DNA of 64,000 bases from Variovorax sp. ZS18.2.2 (GTDB taxonomy: Bacteria; Pseudomonadota; Gammaproteobacteria; Burkholderiales; Burkholderiaceae_C): NCBI RefSeq assembly GCF_024701975.1, contig NZ_JANLNM010000009.1, positions 1 through 64,000 on the forward strand, in the 5' to 3' direction. Numbering within the stretch: position 1 is the first letter of the stretch; every line of letters begins with the position of its first letter. Shown piece by piece: positions 34,376 to 42,850 of the stretch. The notes below the pieces were generated by a model. It had not been told where the DNA came from and did not search any database. It saw only the letters and a list, made by a program, of their open reading frames with translations. Both the position numbers and the translations under genes were made by a program.

Positions 34376-35137
34376 ATGGCTTCCAATACTTCCTCTTCCC
34401 CCGTCCTGACCGGCAAGGTCGCCTTCGTCACCGGCGGTTCGCGCGGCATCGGCGCGGCCATCGTGCGGCGCCTGGCGCGCGACGGCGCCGCCGTGGCCTT
34501 CAGCTACGCCAGTTCCGCAGCCCCGGCCGACGAGCTGGTGCGCAGCATCCAGTCCGAAGGCGGTCGCGCGCTCGCGCTGAAGATCGACAGCGCCAACGCC
34601 GCGGCCCTCACCGCCGGCATCGACGAAGCGGCCCGCACCCTCGGCAAGATCGACATCCTCGTCAACAACGCCGGCGTGTACCTGGCCGGCACCGTGGACG
34701 ACTTCTCGCTCGAAGATTTCGACAAGACGCTCAACGTCAACGTGCGCGCCGTGTTCGTCGCCGCCAAGGCGGCCTCGCGCCACATGGGCGAAGGCGGCCG
34801 CATCGTCAACATCGGCAGCACCAACGCCGAGCGCATGCCATGGCCCGGCGGTGCCGCCTACGCAATGAGCAAGTCCGCGCTGAAGGGGCTCGTGCAGGGC
34901 CTCGCGCGCGACCTCGGCCCACGCGGCATCACCGTCAACAACGTGCAGCCCGGCCCGGTCAACACCGACATGAACCCGGTCGATGGCCCGCATGCCGCCG
35001 CAATGCACGGCCTGATGGCGGTGGCTCGCCATGGCCATCCCGATGAAATCGCGAGCATGGTGGCCTACCTCGCCAGCCCCGAAGCGGCCTTCGTGACGGG
35101 TGCCAGCCTGAACATCGACGGCGGCTTCGCAGCCTGA
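34376..35137 (+). CDS. Short-chain dehydrogenase/reductase (3-oxoacyl-ACP reductase-like)
   Basis: 253 residues, classical SDR: NAD(P) motif TGGSRGIG (about residues 20-27), NNAG (about 97-100), catalytic Ser in NIGS and YAMSK (about 162-166), and the C-terminal GASLNIDGGFAA. It is a cytoplasmic NAD(P)(H)-dependent oxidoreductase; the substrate is unknown. It is divergent from the LysR gene that probably regulates it. Confidence 0.92.
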   Translation: MASNTSSSPVLTGKVAFVTGGSRGIGAAIVRRLARDGAAVAFSYASSAAPADELVRSIQSEGGRALALKIDSANAAALTAGIDEAARTLGKIDILVNNAGVYLAGTVDDFSLEDFDKTLNVNVRAVFVAAKAASRHMGEGGRIVNIGSTNAERMPWPGGAAYAMSKSALKGLVQGLARDLGPRGITVNNVQPGPVNTDMNPVDGPHAAAMHGLMAVARHGHPDEIASMVAYLASPEAAFVTGASLNIDGGFAA

Positions 35138-35140
35138 GGG

Positions 35141-36106
35141 TCAGCCCAGCAGCTTCTTCGCGGTGGCTGCGATGGCCTCCGCGCCGATGCGCGACTGCGC
35201 CTCCAGCACCGGCGAATAGCCGACCGGAATGCGCGGCGCGCCCAGCCGCGCGATGCGGCAGCCCGTGGCCTCCGCGGCGCTGGCCGCGATCTCGGCGCCG
35301 AAGCCCGCAGCCTGCACCGCCTCGTGCACCACCAGCAATCGGCCGGTGCGCGCGCACGAAGAGAGCACCGTCTCGCGGTCCCACGGCCACAGCGTGCGCA
35401 AGTCGATCAGGTCGACCGCGATGCCTTCGGCCGCGAGCGCATCGCATGCCGCGACGCAGGCCTGCATCTGCCGGCTCCAGCTCACGAGCGTGAGCGCGTT
35501 GCCTTCGCGCACGCGCGCCGCCTTGCCGAGCGGCACGGCGATGTCTTCGTCGACCTCGCCGCGCAGGCCCCACAGCGTCTTGTGCTCGATGTAGACGACC
35601 GGGTCGCCGCACTGCAGCGCAGCGCGCAGCAAGCCGTAGTTGTCCTGCGGCGTCGACGGGCTCACCACCACCACGCCCGGCAGGTGAGTGAACCACGCTT
35701 CGAGCGATTGCGAATGCTGCGCCGCCGACGCGTCCCAGATGCCGCCCGGCATCCGCGCCACCAGCGGCACGCGGCCCTGGCCGCCGAACATGAAGCGGTT
35801 CTTGGCCGCCTGGTTCACAAGTTCGTCCATGCCGCAGAGCGCGAAGTCGACCACGCGCATCTCGACCACGGGGCGCAGCCCCGCGAGCGCCATGCCCACG
35901 CCGGCACCCATGATCGCGGCCTCGCTGATCGGCGTGTCGATCACGCGTTCGGCGCCAAAGGTCTCCTGCAGCCCCTTGTACTGGCCGAAGATGCCGCCGC
36001 GGCCGACGTCCTCGCCGAGCACGACCACGCGCGCATCGGCTTCCATCTCGCGCTGCACGGCGAGCACGGCGGCTTCGGAATAACTCAGTTCCTTCTTCAA
36101 TGCCAT
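35141..36106 (-). CDS. 2-oxoacid (acetoin/pyruvate-type) dehydrogenase E1 beta subunit
   Basis: 321 residues of the E1-beta/transketolase-C family (YSEAAVLAVQREMEADARVVVLGEDVGRGGIFGQYKGL, EAAIMGAGVGMALAGLRPVVEM). With E1-alpha it forms the ThDP-dependent component that decarboxylates a 2-oxoacid or cleaves acetoin. Its ATG (36106) lies inside the 3' end of the alpha gene. No E2 or E3 gene is next to it, so it must borrow these or act otherwise. Because alpha is frameshifted here, function is in question. Confidence 0.88.
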   Translation of the reverse strand: MALKKELSYSEAAVLAVQREMEADARVVVLGEDVGRGGIFGQYKGLQETFGAERVIDTPISEAAIMGAGVGMALAGLRPVVEMRVVDFALCGMDELVNQAAKNRFMFGGQGRVPLVARMPGGIWDASAAQHSQSLEAWFTHLPGVVVVSPSTPQDNYGLLRAALQCGDPVVYIEHKTLWGLRGEVDEDIAVPLGKAARVREGNALTLVSWSRQMQACVAACDALAAEGIAVDLIDLRTLWPWDRETVLSSCARTGRLLVVHEAVQAAGFGAEIAASAAEATGCRIARLGAPRIPVGYSPVLEAQSRIGAEAIAATAKKLLG

Positions 36107-37118
36107 TGGCCTGCTCCGATGGTCTGCACGTCGGTGAAGGCGGCGCCGGCATCGGGCCAGGGCGCCGCATCGGCGATGGCCAGCGCGGTATCGACTTCGT
36201 CGCGCGCCGCGTTCTCGATGGCATCGAGCGTGGCCGCGCTCACGCCGGCCGAGAGCAGGTGGCCGCGCGTGCGCGCGATCGGATCGGTTTCCAGCGCGGC
36301 GGCCAGTTCGGCCGGATCGCGGTATGCCGCGAGATCGACCGACACATGGCCCTTCACGCGGTAGGTCAGCGCATGCAGCAGGCGCGGCCCGGCGCCGCCA
36401 CGCACTTCCTTCACCAGCCGCGCGGCGGCTTCGTGCACCGCGAACACGTCGTTGCCATCGACCTGCGTGGCCGCGATGTCCATCGACATGGCGCGCGCCG
36501 AGGCACCGTCGCCCGCCGTCATCGGACCGCTCGCGGTGGTGGCGCTCCAGCGGTTGTCCTCGCAGACGAAGAGCACCGGCAGTTCATAAACGCGCGCCCA
36601 GTTCAGCGCTTCGAGAAAGGGACCGCGGTTGATCGCGCCATCGCCGAAGAAGCAGACCGTGAGTCGTCACTTTTCTTGAGCAGCTTCTGCGCATGCGCCG
36701 CACCAACCGCAATCGGCAGCCCCGCCGCCACCACGCCATTGGCGCCCAGCATGCCGACCGAGAAATCCGCGATGTGCATCGAGCCGCCCTTGCCGCCGTT
36801 GAAGCCAGTGGCCTTGCCGAACAGCTCGCACATCATGCGGGTGAGGTCCGCGCCCTTGGCCAGCGTGTGGCCGTGGCCGCGGTGGGTGGAGGTGAGGTAG
36901 TCGCTGGTGCGCAGATGGGCGCACACGCCCGCGGGCACGGCCTCCTGTCCGGTCGAGAGGTGCAGCGGTCCGCGCACCTTGGCGGCGCCGCCGGCCTGCT
37001 GGCCATAGGCGCTCACGCCGCCCTGGCTTGCTGTTTCGGCGGCGTTCTCGAACGCGCGGATGCGCACCATCGTGCGGTACAGCGCCTCGCCGGCGCCGGG
37101 GAAAATGCTCGGGCCCAT
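36097..37118 (-). pseudogene. E1 alpha subunit of 2-oxoacid dehydrogenase, single-base frameshift
   Basis: Starting at ATG 37118 (GGAG upstream), the frame encodes an E1-alpha N-terminus (LYRTMVRIRAFE, HRGHGHTLAKGAD, GGKGGSMHIADF, GANGVVAAGLPIAVG) up to about 36664. There it shifts and stops at 36603. A second frame continues the family: VCFFGDGAINRGPFLEALNW (the ThDP GDG motif), then VLFVCEDNRWS to the stop at 36097. The span is 1022 bp, one short of 341 codons, so restoring one base (DD-T-V reading gacgac-tcacggtc) rebuilds an intact protein of 340 residues. It is either a true inactivating deletion or a sequence error. Confidence 0.85.
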
Positions 37119-37249
37119 CGGTGTCTCCAGTGCTTTTTTGTGCACGCGATCATGCCCGAGGACAGTCGACGAGGCATTCGCGGGGGTGACCTTCGGCACT
37201 GGCCGTGCGGGTGCGGCGCCCCTATCGTCGGGCGCTAACCTTGGCGCCC

Positions 37250-37735
37250 ATGCATCTGCCGTTTCTCCCCGTGCTATCCCTCGCTGCGTTGCTGCTGGCC
37301 CTGCCGGCAACGGGCTCCGCTCAATCGGCGCAACTCCCACCCCTGCTGACACCACTGCCGGCCGAGCGCATTGCGCCGTTGCAGGGCGAGCGCTGCACCT
37401 GCGCCGTGGTGCCCGCTGGCCGCGCGGGCATGCCGCCTTCCTTCGACACGGTCCTTGCATCGACCACGGCGGAGGAGCTGCATGTCGTGATGAAGGGGCG
37501 CGAGCTGACGCTCGCCAACGCCCGCAGCACGAAGATCGGCCGCGACTGGGTCAACACCTATCGCGGCGATGGCGCGGTGGTCACCATCCGCTCGCGCAAA
37601 GTGCCCTTTGCGCCGATGTGCGCGGCTTATCCCGATCCGCCGTCCGAGGGCTCCTGCTACGCCGGTGAGCTCCGGGCCTCGATGGACGGCGGCGCGCCGC
37701 AGGGCCGGCCGATCGTGCAGGTGTGCGGGTGCTGA
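37250..37735 (+). CDS. Exported protein of unknown function
   Basis: 161 residues from ATG 37250. The N-terminus is a signal peptide (MHLPFLPVLSLAALLLALPATGSAQ). The mature part is small and has several Cys (two in ERCTCAV, CAAYP, GSCYAG, VCGC at the end), suggesting disulfides in the periplasm. I do not recognise a family. The next gene begins 2 bp after the stop, so the two are likely co-transcribed. The 131-bp gap upstream is shared with the divergent E1-alpha gene. Confidence 0.65.
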   Translation: MHLPFLPVLSLAALLLALPATGSAQSAQLPPLLTPLPAERIAPLQGERCTCAVVPAGRAGMPPSFDTVLASTTAEELHVVMKGRELTLANARSTKIGRDWVNTYRGDGAVVTIRSRKVPFAPMCAAYPDPPSEGSCYAGELRASMDGGAPQGRPIVQVCGC

Positions 37736-37737
37736 GC

Positions 37738-38367
37738 ATGGCGATGATTCGCCTGCGCACCCTGCTTCTCGCCGTGGCCGGCACCGCGCTGCTGACGGCC
37801 GCCGGCTATCGCGTCGTCACCTACACGAACCTCAACCCCGGCCAGGAAGTAGGCGCGGTGGTCGACGAGTTCAACGGCGTGAAGGTCTACTACAACGGCG
37901 GCGTCAACAACTCGGAAGGCCGCAACCTCTCGCGCGACGGCTACAACCTGGGCATCAAGTACCAGTGCGTGGAGTTCGTCAAGCGCTACTACTTCGAGCG
38001 CTTCAACCACCGCATGCCCGATGCCTTCGGCAATGCCAAGGACTTCTTCGACGCCGCCACGCCGCAGGGCGCGCTGAACGCCAAGCGCGGGCTCGTGCAG
38101 TACCGCAACGGCGAGGCCGAGAAACCGCAGGTCGACGACCTCGTCATCTTTCCGCCCACGCTCTTCAATCCGTACGGACACGTCGCGATCGTTGCCAACG
38201 TGACCGAACGCGAGGTCGAGATCGTCCAGCAGAACCCCGGCCCGTTCTCCAGCAGTCGGGCCCGCCTTGCCCTGGAGGCTGTCGATGGCCGCTGGACCGT
38301 GGCGGGCAGCGCGTTGGGCTGGCTGCGGCCGGTCGCGGCCCTTTCCTCGGCGGCTATTTCGCCCTGA
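37738..38367 (+). CDS. CHAP-domain (NlpC/P60-like amidase) exported protein
   Basis: 209 residues with an N-terminal hydrophobic anchor or signal (about residues 4-24). The CHAP signature Cys is in YQCVEFVKRYYFERF (about residues 65-79) and the His in NPYGHVAIVANV (about 149-160). CHAP enzymes are cysteine amidases that cut peptidoglycan peptides or glutathionylspermidine-type amides. ATG 37738 was chosen; an in-frame GTG at 37723 would overlap the preceding gene. Confidence 0.8.
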   Translation: MAMIRLRTLLLAVAGTALLTAAGYRVVTYTNLNPGQEVGAVVDEFNGVKVYYNGGVNNSEGRNLSRDGYNLGIKYQCVEFVKRYYFERFNHRMPDAFGNAKDFFDAATPQGALNAKRGLVQYRNGEAEKPQVDDLVIFPPTLFNPYGHVAIVANVTEREVEIVQQNPGPFSSSRARLALEAVDGRWTVAGSALGWLRPVAALSSAAISP

Positions 38368-38426
38368 TTCGTTGCGTTTCGGCGCTCGGGGAATTCCCGG
38401 ATGCCAATCTTCCGGCTGCAATGGGA

Positions 38427-38453
38427 TAGTTAGTTCGCCTTTCAAACTAACTA
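38427..38453. promoter_or_regulatory. XylR-like operator upstream of xylF
   Basis: Perfect 9-bp inverted arms TAGTTAGTT (38427-38435) and AACTAACTA (38445-38453) around 9 bp. The half-sites resemble the GTTAGTTTG/CAAACTAAC operator of ROK-type XylR repressors. A ROK regulator is encoded at the end of the operon (41622), so this is probably its binding site. Confidence 0.75.
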
Positions 38454-38480
38454 ATTTCTTACACGGCAGGAGAGACACCG

Positions 38481-39503
38481 ATGCAACTCAAACAAACTTT
38501 GGCCGCCATGGCCTTCGGCCTCACCGCCGTGAGCGCACTGGCCCAGACCGTGGTCGGCGTGAGCTGGTCCAATTTCCAGGAAGAGCGCTGGAAGACCGAC
38601 GAGGCGGCCATCAAGGCGCAACTCGAAAAGCTGGGCGCCAAGTACATCAGCGCCGACGCGGGCGGTTCGCCCGAAAAGCAGCTGGGCGACATCGAGGGCC
38701 TGATGTCCAAGGGCGCCAAGGCGCTCATCGTGCTGGCGATGGACAAGGACGCGATCCTGCCCGCCGTCACCAAGGCCACGCGCCAGAAGGTGCCCGTGGT
38801 CGCCTACGACCGCCTGATCGAAGCGCCCGGCGTCTTCTACATCACCTTCGACAACGTCGAGGTCGGCCGCATGGAGGCGCGCGAGGTGCTCAAGGTCAAG
38901 CCCAAGGGCAACTACGTGATCATCAAGGGCTCGCCCAGCGACCCGAACGCCGACTTCCTGCGCGCAGGCCAGCAGGAGGTGCTCGAGCCCTCCATCAAGA
39001 AGGGCGACATCAAGATCGTCGGCGACGAATACACCGAAGGCTGGAAGCCCGAGGTCGCGCAGAAGAACATGGAGCAGATCCTCACCAAGAACGCCAACAA
39101 GGTCGATGCGGTGGTGGCTGCCAACGACGGCACCGCCGGCGGCGCGGTCGCGGCGCTCACGGCCAAGGGCCTGCGCGGCGTGCCGGTGTCGGGCCAGGAC
39201 GCGGACTTCGCGGCGCTCAACCGCATCGCGCTGGGCACGCAGACCGCCACCATCTTCAAGGACTCGCGCGAGCTCGGCCGCGAAGCCGCCATTGCGGCCA
39301 TCTCGCTCTCGCAGGGCAAGCCGGTCGAGAAGGCCGCGCAGTGGAACTCGGGCCCGAAGAAGGTCGCGCTGTCTTCGCGCCTGCTCACACCGGTGCCGAT
39401 CACGCGCGACAACCTCGACGTCGTGGTCAAGGCCGGCTGGATCAAGAAGGACGAGCTCTGCAAGGGCGTCCCGGCCGCCAGCGCACCCGCGGCCTGCAAG
39501 TAA
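38481..39503 (+). CDS. xylF: D-xylose-type ABC transporter substrate-binding protein
   Basis: 340 residues with a signal peptide (about 1-21, cleavage after SALA). It is a periplasmic sugar-binding protein (Peripla_BP_4 fold) closely resembling XylF: VVGVSWSNFQEERWKTDEAAI, SADAGGSPEKQLGDIEGLM, VPVVAYDRLI, VSGQDADFAALNRIALGTQ. It captures xylose (or a related pentose) for XylHG. GGAGAG precedes ATG 38481. A strong hairpin after the gene probably allows more XylF than membrane subunits. Confidence 0.92.
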   Translation: MQLKQTLAAMAFGLTAVSALAQTVVGVSWSNFQEERWKTDEAAIKAQLEKLGAKYISADAGGSPEKQLGDIEGLMSKGAKALIVLAMDKDAILPAVTKATRQKVPVVAYDRLIEAPGVFYITFDNVEVGRMEAREVLKVKPKGNYVIIKGSPSDPNADFLRAGQQEVLEPSIKKGDIKIVGDEYTEGWKPEVAQKNMEQILTKNANKVDAVVAANDGTAGGAVAALTAKGLRGVPVSGQDADFAALNRIALGTQTATIFKDSRELGREAAIAAISLSQGKPVEKAAQWNSGPKKVALSSRLLTPVPITRDNLDVVVKAGWIKKDELCKGVPAASAPAACK

Positions 39504-39548
39504 GCAAGCCAAGCCAGCCAGTCGTCAATCCGCGCGATGCATCCGTCA

Positions 39549-39571
39549 GGCCGGGCTCCGCAAGCCCGGCC
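39549..39571 (+). other. Intercistronic stem-loop between xylF and xylH
   Basis: GGCCGGGCT (39549-39557) pairs perfectly with AGCCCGGCC (39563-39571). No T-tract follows, so it is more likely an mRNA-stabilising hairpin that protects the upstream xylF message than a terminator. Confidence 0.6.
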
Positions 39572-39612
39572 GGGACGCTGTCGCGCATCCGCTTTGAGGG
39601 GGTATCCAAAAA

Positions 39613-40803
39613 ATGAGCAATGAAACTCCGGGATGGTGGCGCCGCACGGGCGTCGACCTGCGCCTGATCCTGATGTGCGTGCTGCTGGTCGTCATGGCGG
39701 TGGCCTTCAGCGTCATGTCGGGCGGCGTGTTTCTCTCGCCCGAGAATCTCTACAACGTCGCGCAGCAGACCGCCGTGGTGGGCATCGTCTCCACCGTGAT
39801 GGTGCTGATCATCGTGGCGCGCCACATCGACCTGTCGGTCGGCTCGGTGATGGGTTTCGTGGGCGTGCTCATCGCGTACCTGCAATACACCTCGGGCTGG
39901 TCGTGGCCCACGGCCTGCCTCGCGGGTCTGGCGGTGGCGCTGCTGGTGTCGATCTATCAAGGCTGGCTCACCGCGGTGCTCGGCGTGCCCTCGTTCGTGG
40001 TCACGCTCGGCGGCCTGATGTCGTTCCGCGGCGCGGCCTTCCTCGTGGCCGACGGCAAGACGCAGCCGGTGAACGACGAATTCTTCCAGCGCCTGGGCGG
40101 CGGCTACGACGGCGGCGTCGGCACCACCGCAAGCTGGGTGATCGCGGCGCTGGTGGCGCTCGTGCTCTTCGGGCGCATGGTGCAGAAGCGCCGCGCGCGC
40201 CAGCGCTACGAGATGCCGACCGAGGCGCTGTGGCTCGACGTGCTCATCACGGCCGTGCCGGTGGCGGTGGTGTTCGGTTTCGCGGCCGTCATGAACAACT
40301 ACCAGATCTCGTCGAAGTCGGAGCCGCAGGGCATTCCGATTCCGGTGCTCATCTGGGCGGTGGTGGCCATCGTGCTGTCGTTCATCGTGCACCGCACGCG
40401 CTTCGGGCGCTATGTGTTCGCGATGGGCGGCAATCCCGATGCGGCGGCGCTCGTGGGCATTCCGGTCAAGCGCGTCACGCTGATGCTGTTCGCGCTGCTG
40501 GCGGTGCTGGTCACCGTCGCGGCCATCGTGTCGATCGCGCGGCTCAACGCGGGCACCAATTCGCTGGGCACCGGCATGGAGCTCTACGTGATCGCGGCGG
40601 CCGTCATCGGCGGCACTGCGCTCGCGGGCGGCAGCGGCTCGATCTTCGGCTCGGTGCTGGGCGCGCTCATCATGCAGTCGCTCGACAGCGGCATGCTGCT
40701 GCTCGACGTGCCGATCGGCAAACGCATGGTCATCATCGGCCAGGTGCTGATCGTGGCGGTCGTCTTCGACGTGCTCTATCGCCGCAAGTTCGGGGAGAAC
40801 TGA
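39613..40803 (+). CDS. xylH: Xylose-type ABC transporter permease
   Basis: 396 residues, multiple hydrophobic segments (about ten), a member of the XylH/RbsC permease family. The conserved cytoplasmic loop VGGNPDAA-like reads FAMGGNPDAAALVGIPV, and ARHIDLSVGSVMGF is the family TM3 motif. It forms the inner-membrane channel. XylG begins 1 bp after the stop. Confidence 0.92.
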   Translation: MSNETPGWWRRTGVDLRLILMCVLLVVMAVAFSVMSGGVFLSPENLYNVAQQTAVVGIVSTVMVLIIVARHIDLSVGSVMGFVGVLIAYLQYTSGWSWPTACLAGLAVALLVSIYQGWLTAVLGVPSFVVTLGGLMSFRGAAFLVADGKTQPVNDEFFQRLGGGYDGGVGTTASWVIAALVALVLFGRMVQKRRARQRYEMPTEALWLDVLITAVPVAVVFGFAAVMNNYQISSKSEPQGIPIPVLIWAVVAIVLSFIVHRTRFGRYVFAMGGNPDAAALVGIPVKRVTLMLFALLAVLVTVAAIVSIARLNAGTNSLGTGMELYVIAAAVIGGTALAGGSGSIFGSVLGALIMQSLDSGMLLLDVPIGKRMVIIGQVLIVAVVFDVLYRRKFGEN

Positions 40804-40804
40804 C

Positions 40805-41608
40805 ATGGCCGACATCGACACATCCAAACCCCTCGTCGAACTGCGCGAGATCCGCAAAGCCTTCGGTGGCGTGAAGGCCGTGGACGGCGTGAGCGTGAAC
40901 CTGTACCCCGGCGAAGTGGTCGCGCTGCTCGGCCACAACGGCGCGGGCAAGTCCACGCTGATGAAGATGCTCGCGGGCGCCTACCCCATCGACTCGGGCG
41001 ACACGCTGATCGCGGGCGAGAAGGTCAACATCCGCACGCCCGCCGAAGCGCAGGCGCAGGGCATCGAGACCATCTACCAGACGCTCGCGCTCGCGGACAA
41101 CCTCGACTCGGTGTCCAACCTTTTTCTCGGCCGCGAGAAGATGACGCGCTGGAACACGCTGGACGACCACTTCATGGAAGTGCAAGCGCGAAAAGTGTTC
41201 CATCGCCTCAACAAGAACTTCACCAACATCCGCGTGCCGGTGCGCCGTCTCTCGGGCGGCCAGCGGCAGGTGGTGGCGATCTCGCGCGCGCTGTATTTCA
41301 ATGCGCGCATCCTCATCATGGACGAGCCCTGCGCCGCGCTCGGCCCCGAGGAAACCGCGATGGTCGGCGGCCTCGTGAAGCAGCTCAAGGCCGATGGCGT
41401 GGGCATCTTCCTCATCACGCACGACATGCCCGACGTGTTCTCGCTGAGCGACCGCCTCGCGGTCATGAAAAACGGCAAGCTCGTGGGCACCTACCGCACC
41501 GAAGACGTGACCGAGGACGAAGTGCTCGGGATGATCATTGCGGGCAAGCGGCCCGAAGGCAAAGAGCAGGCGCATCACGCAGCATCAGCCGCAGCAGCGA
41601 CTGCCTGA
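40805..41608 (+). CDS. Sugar ABC transporter ATP-binding protein, single-NBD XylG-like
   Basis: 267 residues with one complete nucleotide-binding domain: Walker A GHNGAGKST (about residues 40-48), Q-loop, signature LSGGQ, Walker B ILIMDEPCAALGP, H-loop ITHD. E. coli XylG and RbsA have two NBDs in about 500 residues; this is half-size and must homodimerise. The Walker B extension has Cys where Thr is usual (DEPTAAL). The C-terminus is Ala-rich. Confidence 0.9.
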   Translation: MADIDTSKPLVELREIRKAFGGVKAVDGVSVNLYPGEVVALLGHNGAGKSTLMKMLAGAYPIDSGDTLIAGEKVNIRTPAEAQAQGIETIYQTLALADNLDSVSNLFLGREKMTRWNTLDDHFMEVQARKVFHRLNKNFTNIRVPVRRLSGGQRQVVAISRALYFNARILIMDEPCAALGPEETAMVGGLVKQLKADGVGIFLITHDMPDVFSLSDRLAVMKNGKLVGTYRTEDVTEDEVLGMIIAGKRPEGKEQAHHAASAAAATA

Positions 41609-41621
41609 TCCACCGCGCGAC

Positions 41622-42779
41622 ATGAAGACCATCGGCGACCAGCAGCTGCTCAAGCGCATGAACCGCAGCGTGCTGCTGCGCTTGCTGCGCGCGCAGCCGG
41701 GGCTGTCGCGTGCGCGCCTGGCCACCGAGAGCGGCCTCACGAAATCGACAGTGAGCCTGCTGGTGCGCGAGCTGCTCGACGAAGGCTGGCTCAAGGAGTC
41801 CGATGCGGCGGTGAACGACGGGCTCGGCCGGCCCTCGACGCCGCTGCAGATCAACGTCGGTGTGCGCGCATTGATGGGCGTGGAAATCGCGGTGGAGACC
41901 GTGCGGCTCGTGTGCGTTTCGCTGCAGGGCGAGGTGCTGTACTCCAACACCCACGCGCTCACCGACGGCTCGCCCGCCGGCGTGTGCGCGCAGGTCGCGC
42001 GCATGGCCTCGGCCGCGCACAAGCAACTCGATGCGCTGGGCCTGAGCCTCTCGAGCATCGGTGTGTGCGTGCCGGGTGCGGTGGACGATTGCACCGGCGT
42101 CGTGCGCTTCGCGCCCAACCTCGGATGGCGCAACGTGAGCCTGTTGCCCGCGCTCGAAAAATCGCTCGCTGCCGCAGGCCTGCCCGGCGTCACCGTGCAG
42201 TTGCAGAACGATGCCGATGCGGCCGTGCTCGGCGAATACGAATTCGCCGCGGGCGAGGGCGAGGACCCGCTGATTTTCGTGAGCTGCGACGTCGGCGTGG
42301 GCGCGGGCGTGGTGCTGAACGACCGCCTCTTCACCGGTGCGCAAGGCATGGCCGGCGAGATCGGCCACACGATCCTCGAACTCGACGGGCCGCTGTGCTC
42401 GTGCGGCCGTCGCGGCTGCGCCGAAGCCTTCTTCGGCTCGCGCGTGCTGGAGCGCGAAGGCACGGACATGCCGCGCGCCGCGGCCTTCTTCGGCGTGCTG
42501 TTGCAGAACCTGTGGGTGACGTTCAATCCGCGCGCGATCGTGCTCGGCGGCAAGTCGTGCGCAGCGCATCGCGGCTTCGTGCAAGCCGCGTTCGAGGCCG
42601 TGAAGCGCCACGCCGACGGCGCCGGCATGCCCGCGCCCGACCTTCGCACCGCGCGCTATGAAGCGCTCGCGCCCGCGGTCGGCGCAGCGGCGCTGGCATT
42701 GCACGAATACTTAAGGCCGCTGCAACCTGACGCGAGAACGCGCCGCGCACGCGCCGCACAGGTTTTTGCCACGGCCTGA
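41622..42779 (+). CDS. ROK-family transcriptional repressor (XylR/NagC type)
   Basis: 385 residues: an N-terminal winged HTH (LARATESGLTKSTVSLLVREL-like region, residues about 15-65), then a ROK sugar-kinase-like domain. The zinc motif GH.ILELDGPLCSCGRRGCAE is intact (about residues 248-268). It lies 13 bp after the ATPase gene and probably represses the xyl operon via the palindrome at 38427, being released by the sugar. ATG 41622 matches the family N-terminus (MKTIGDQQLLKRMNRSVLL). Confidence 0.9.
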   Translation: MKTIGDQQLLKRMNRSVLLRLLRAQPGLSRARLATESGLTKSTVSLLVRELLDEGWLKESDAAVNDGLGRPSTPLQINVGVRALMGVEIAVETVRLVCVSLQGEVLYSNTHALTDGSPAGVCAQVARMASAAHKQLDALGLSLSSIGVCVPGAVDDCTGVVRFAPNLGWRNVSLLPALEKSLAAAGLPGVTVQLQNDADAAVLGEYEFAAGEGEDPLIFVSCDVGVGAGVVLNDRLFTGAQGMAGEIGHTILELDGPLCSCGRRGCAEAFFGSRVLEREGTDMPRAAAFFGVLLQNLWVTFNPRAIVLGGKSCAAHRGFVQAAFEAVKRHADGAGMPAPDLRTARYEALAPAVGAAALALHEYLRPLQPDARTRRARAAQVFATA

Positions 42780-42850
42780 GCATTCGGCCTACGCGCGGCG
42801 CGCGATCGATGCTCTAACGTTTGAGGATTCCGCCTCCAGGAGTCCCAGCC

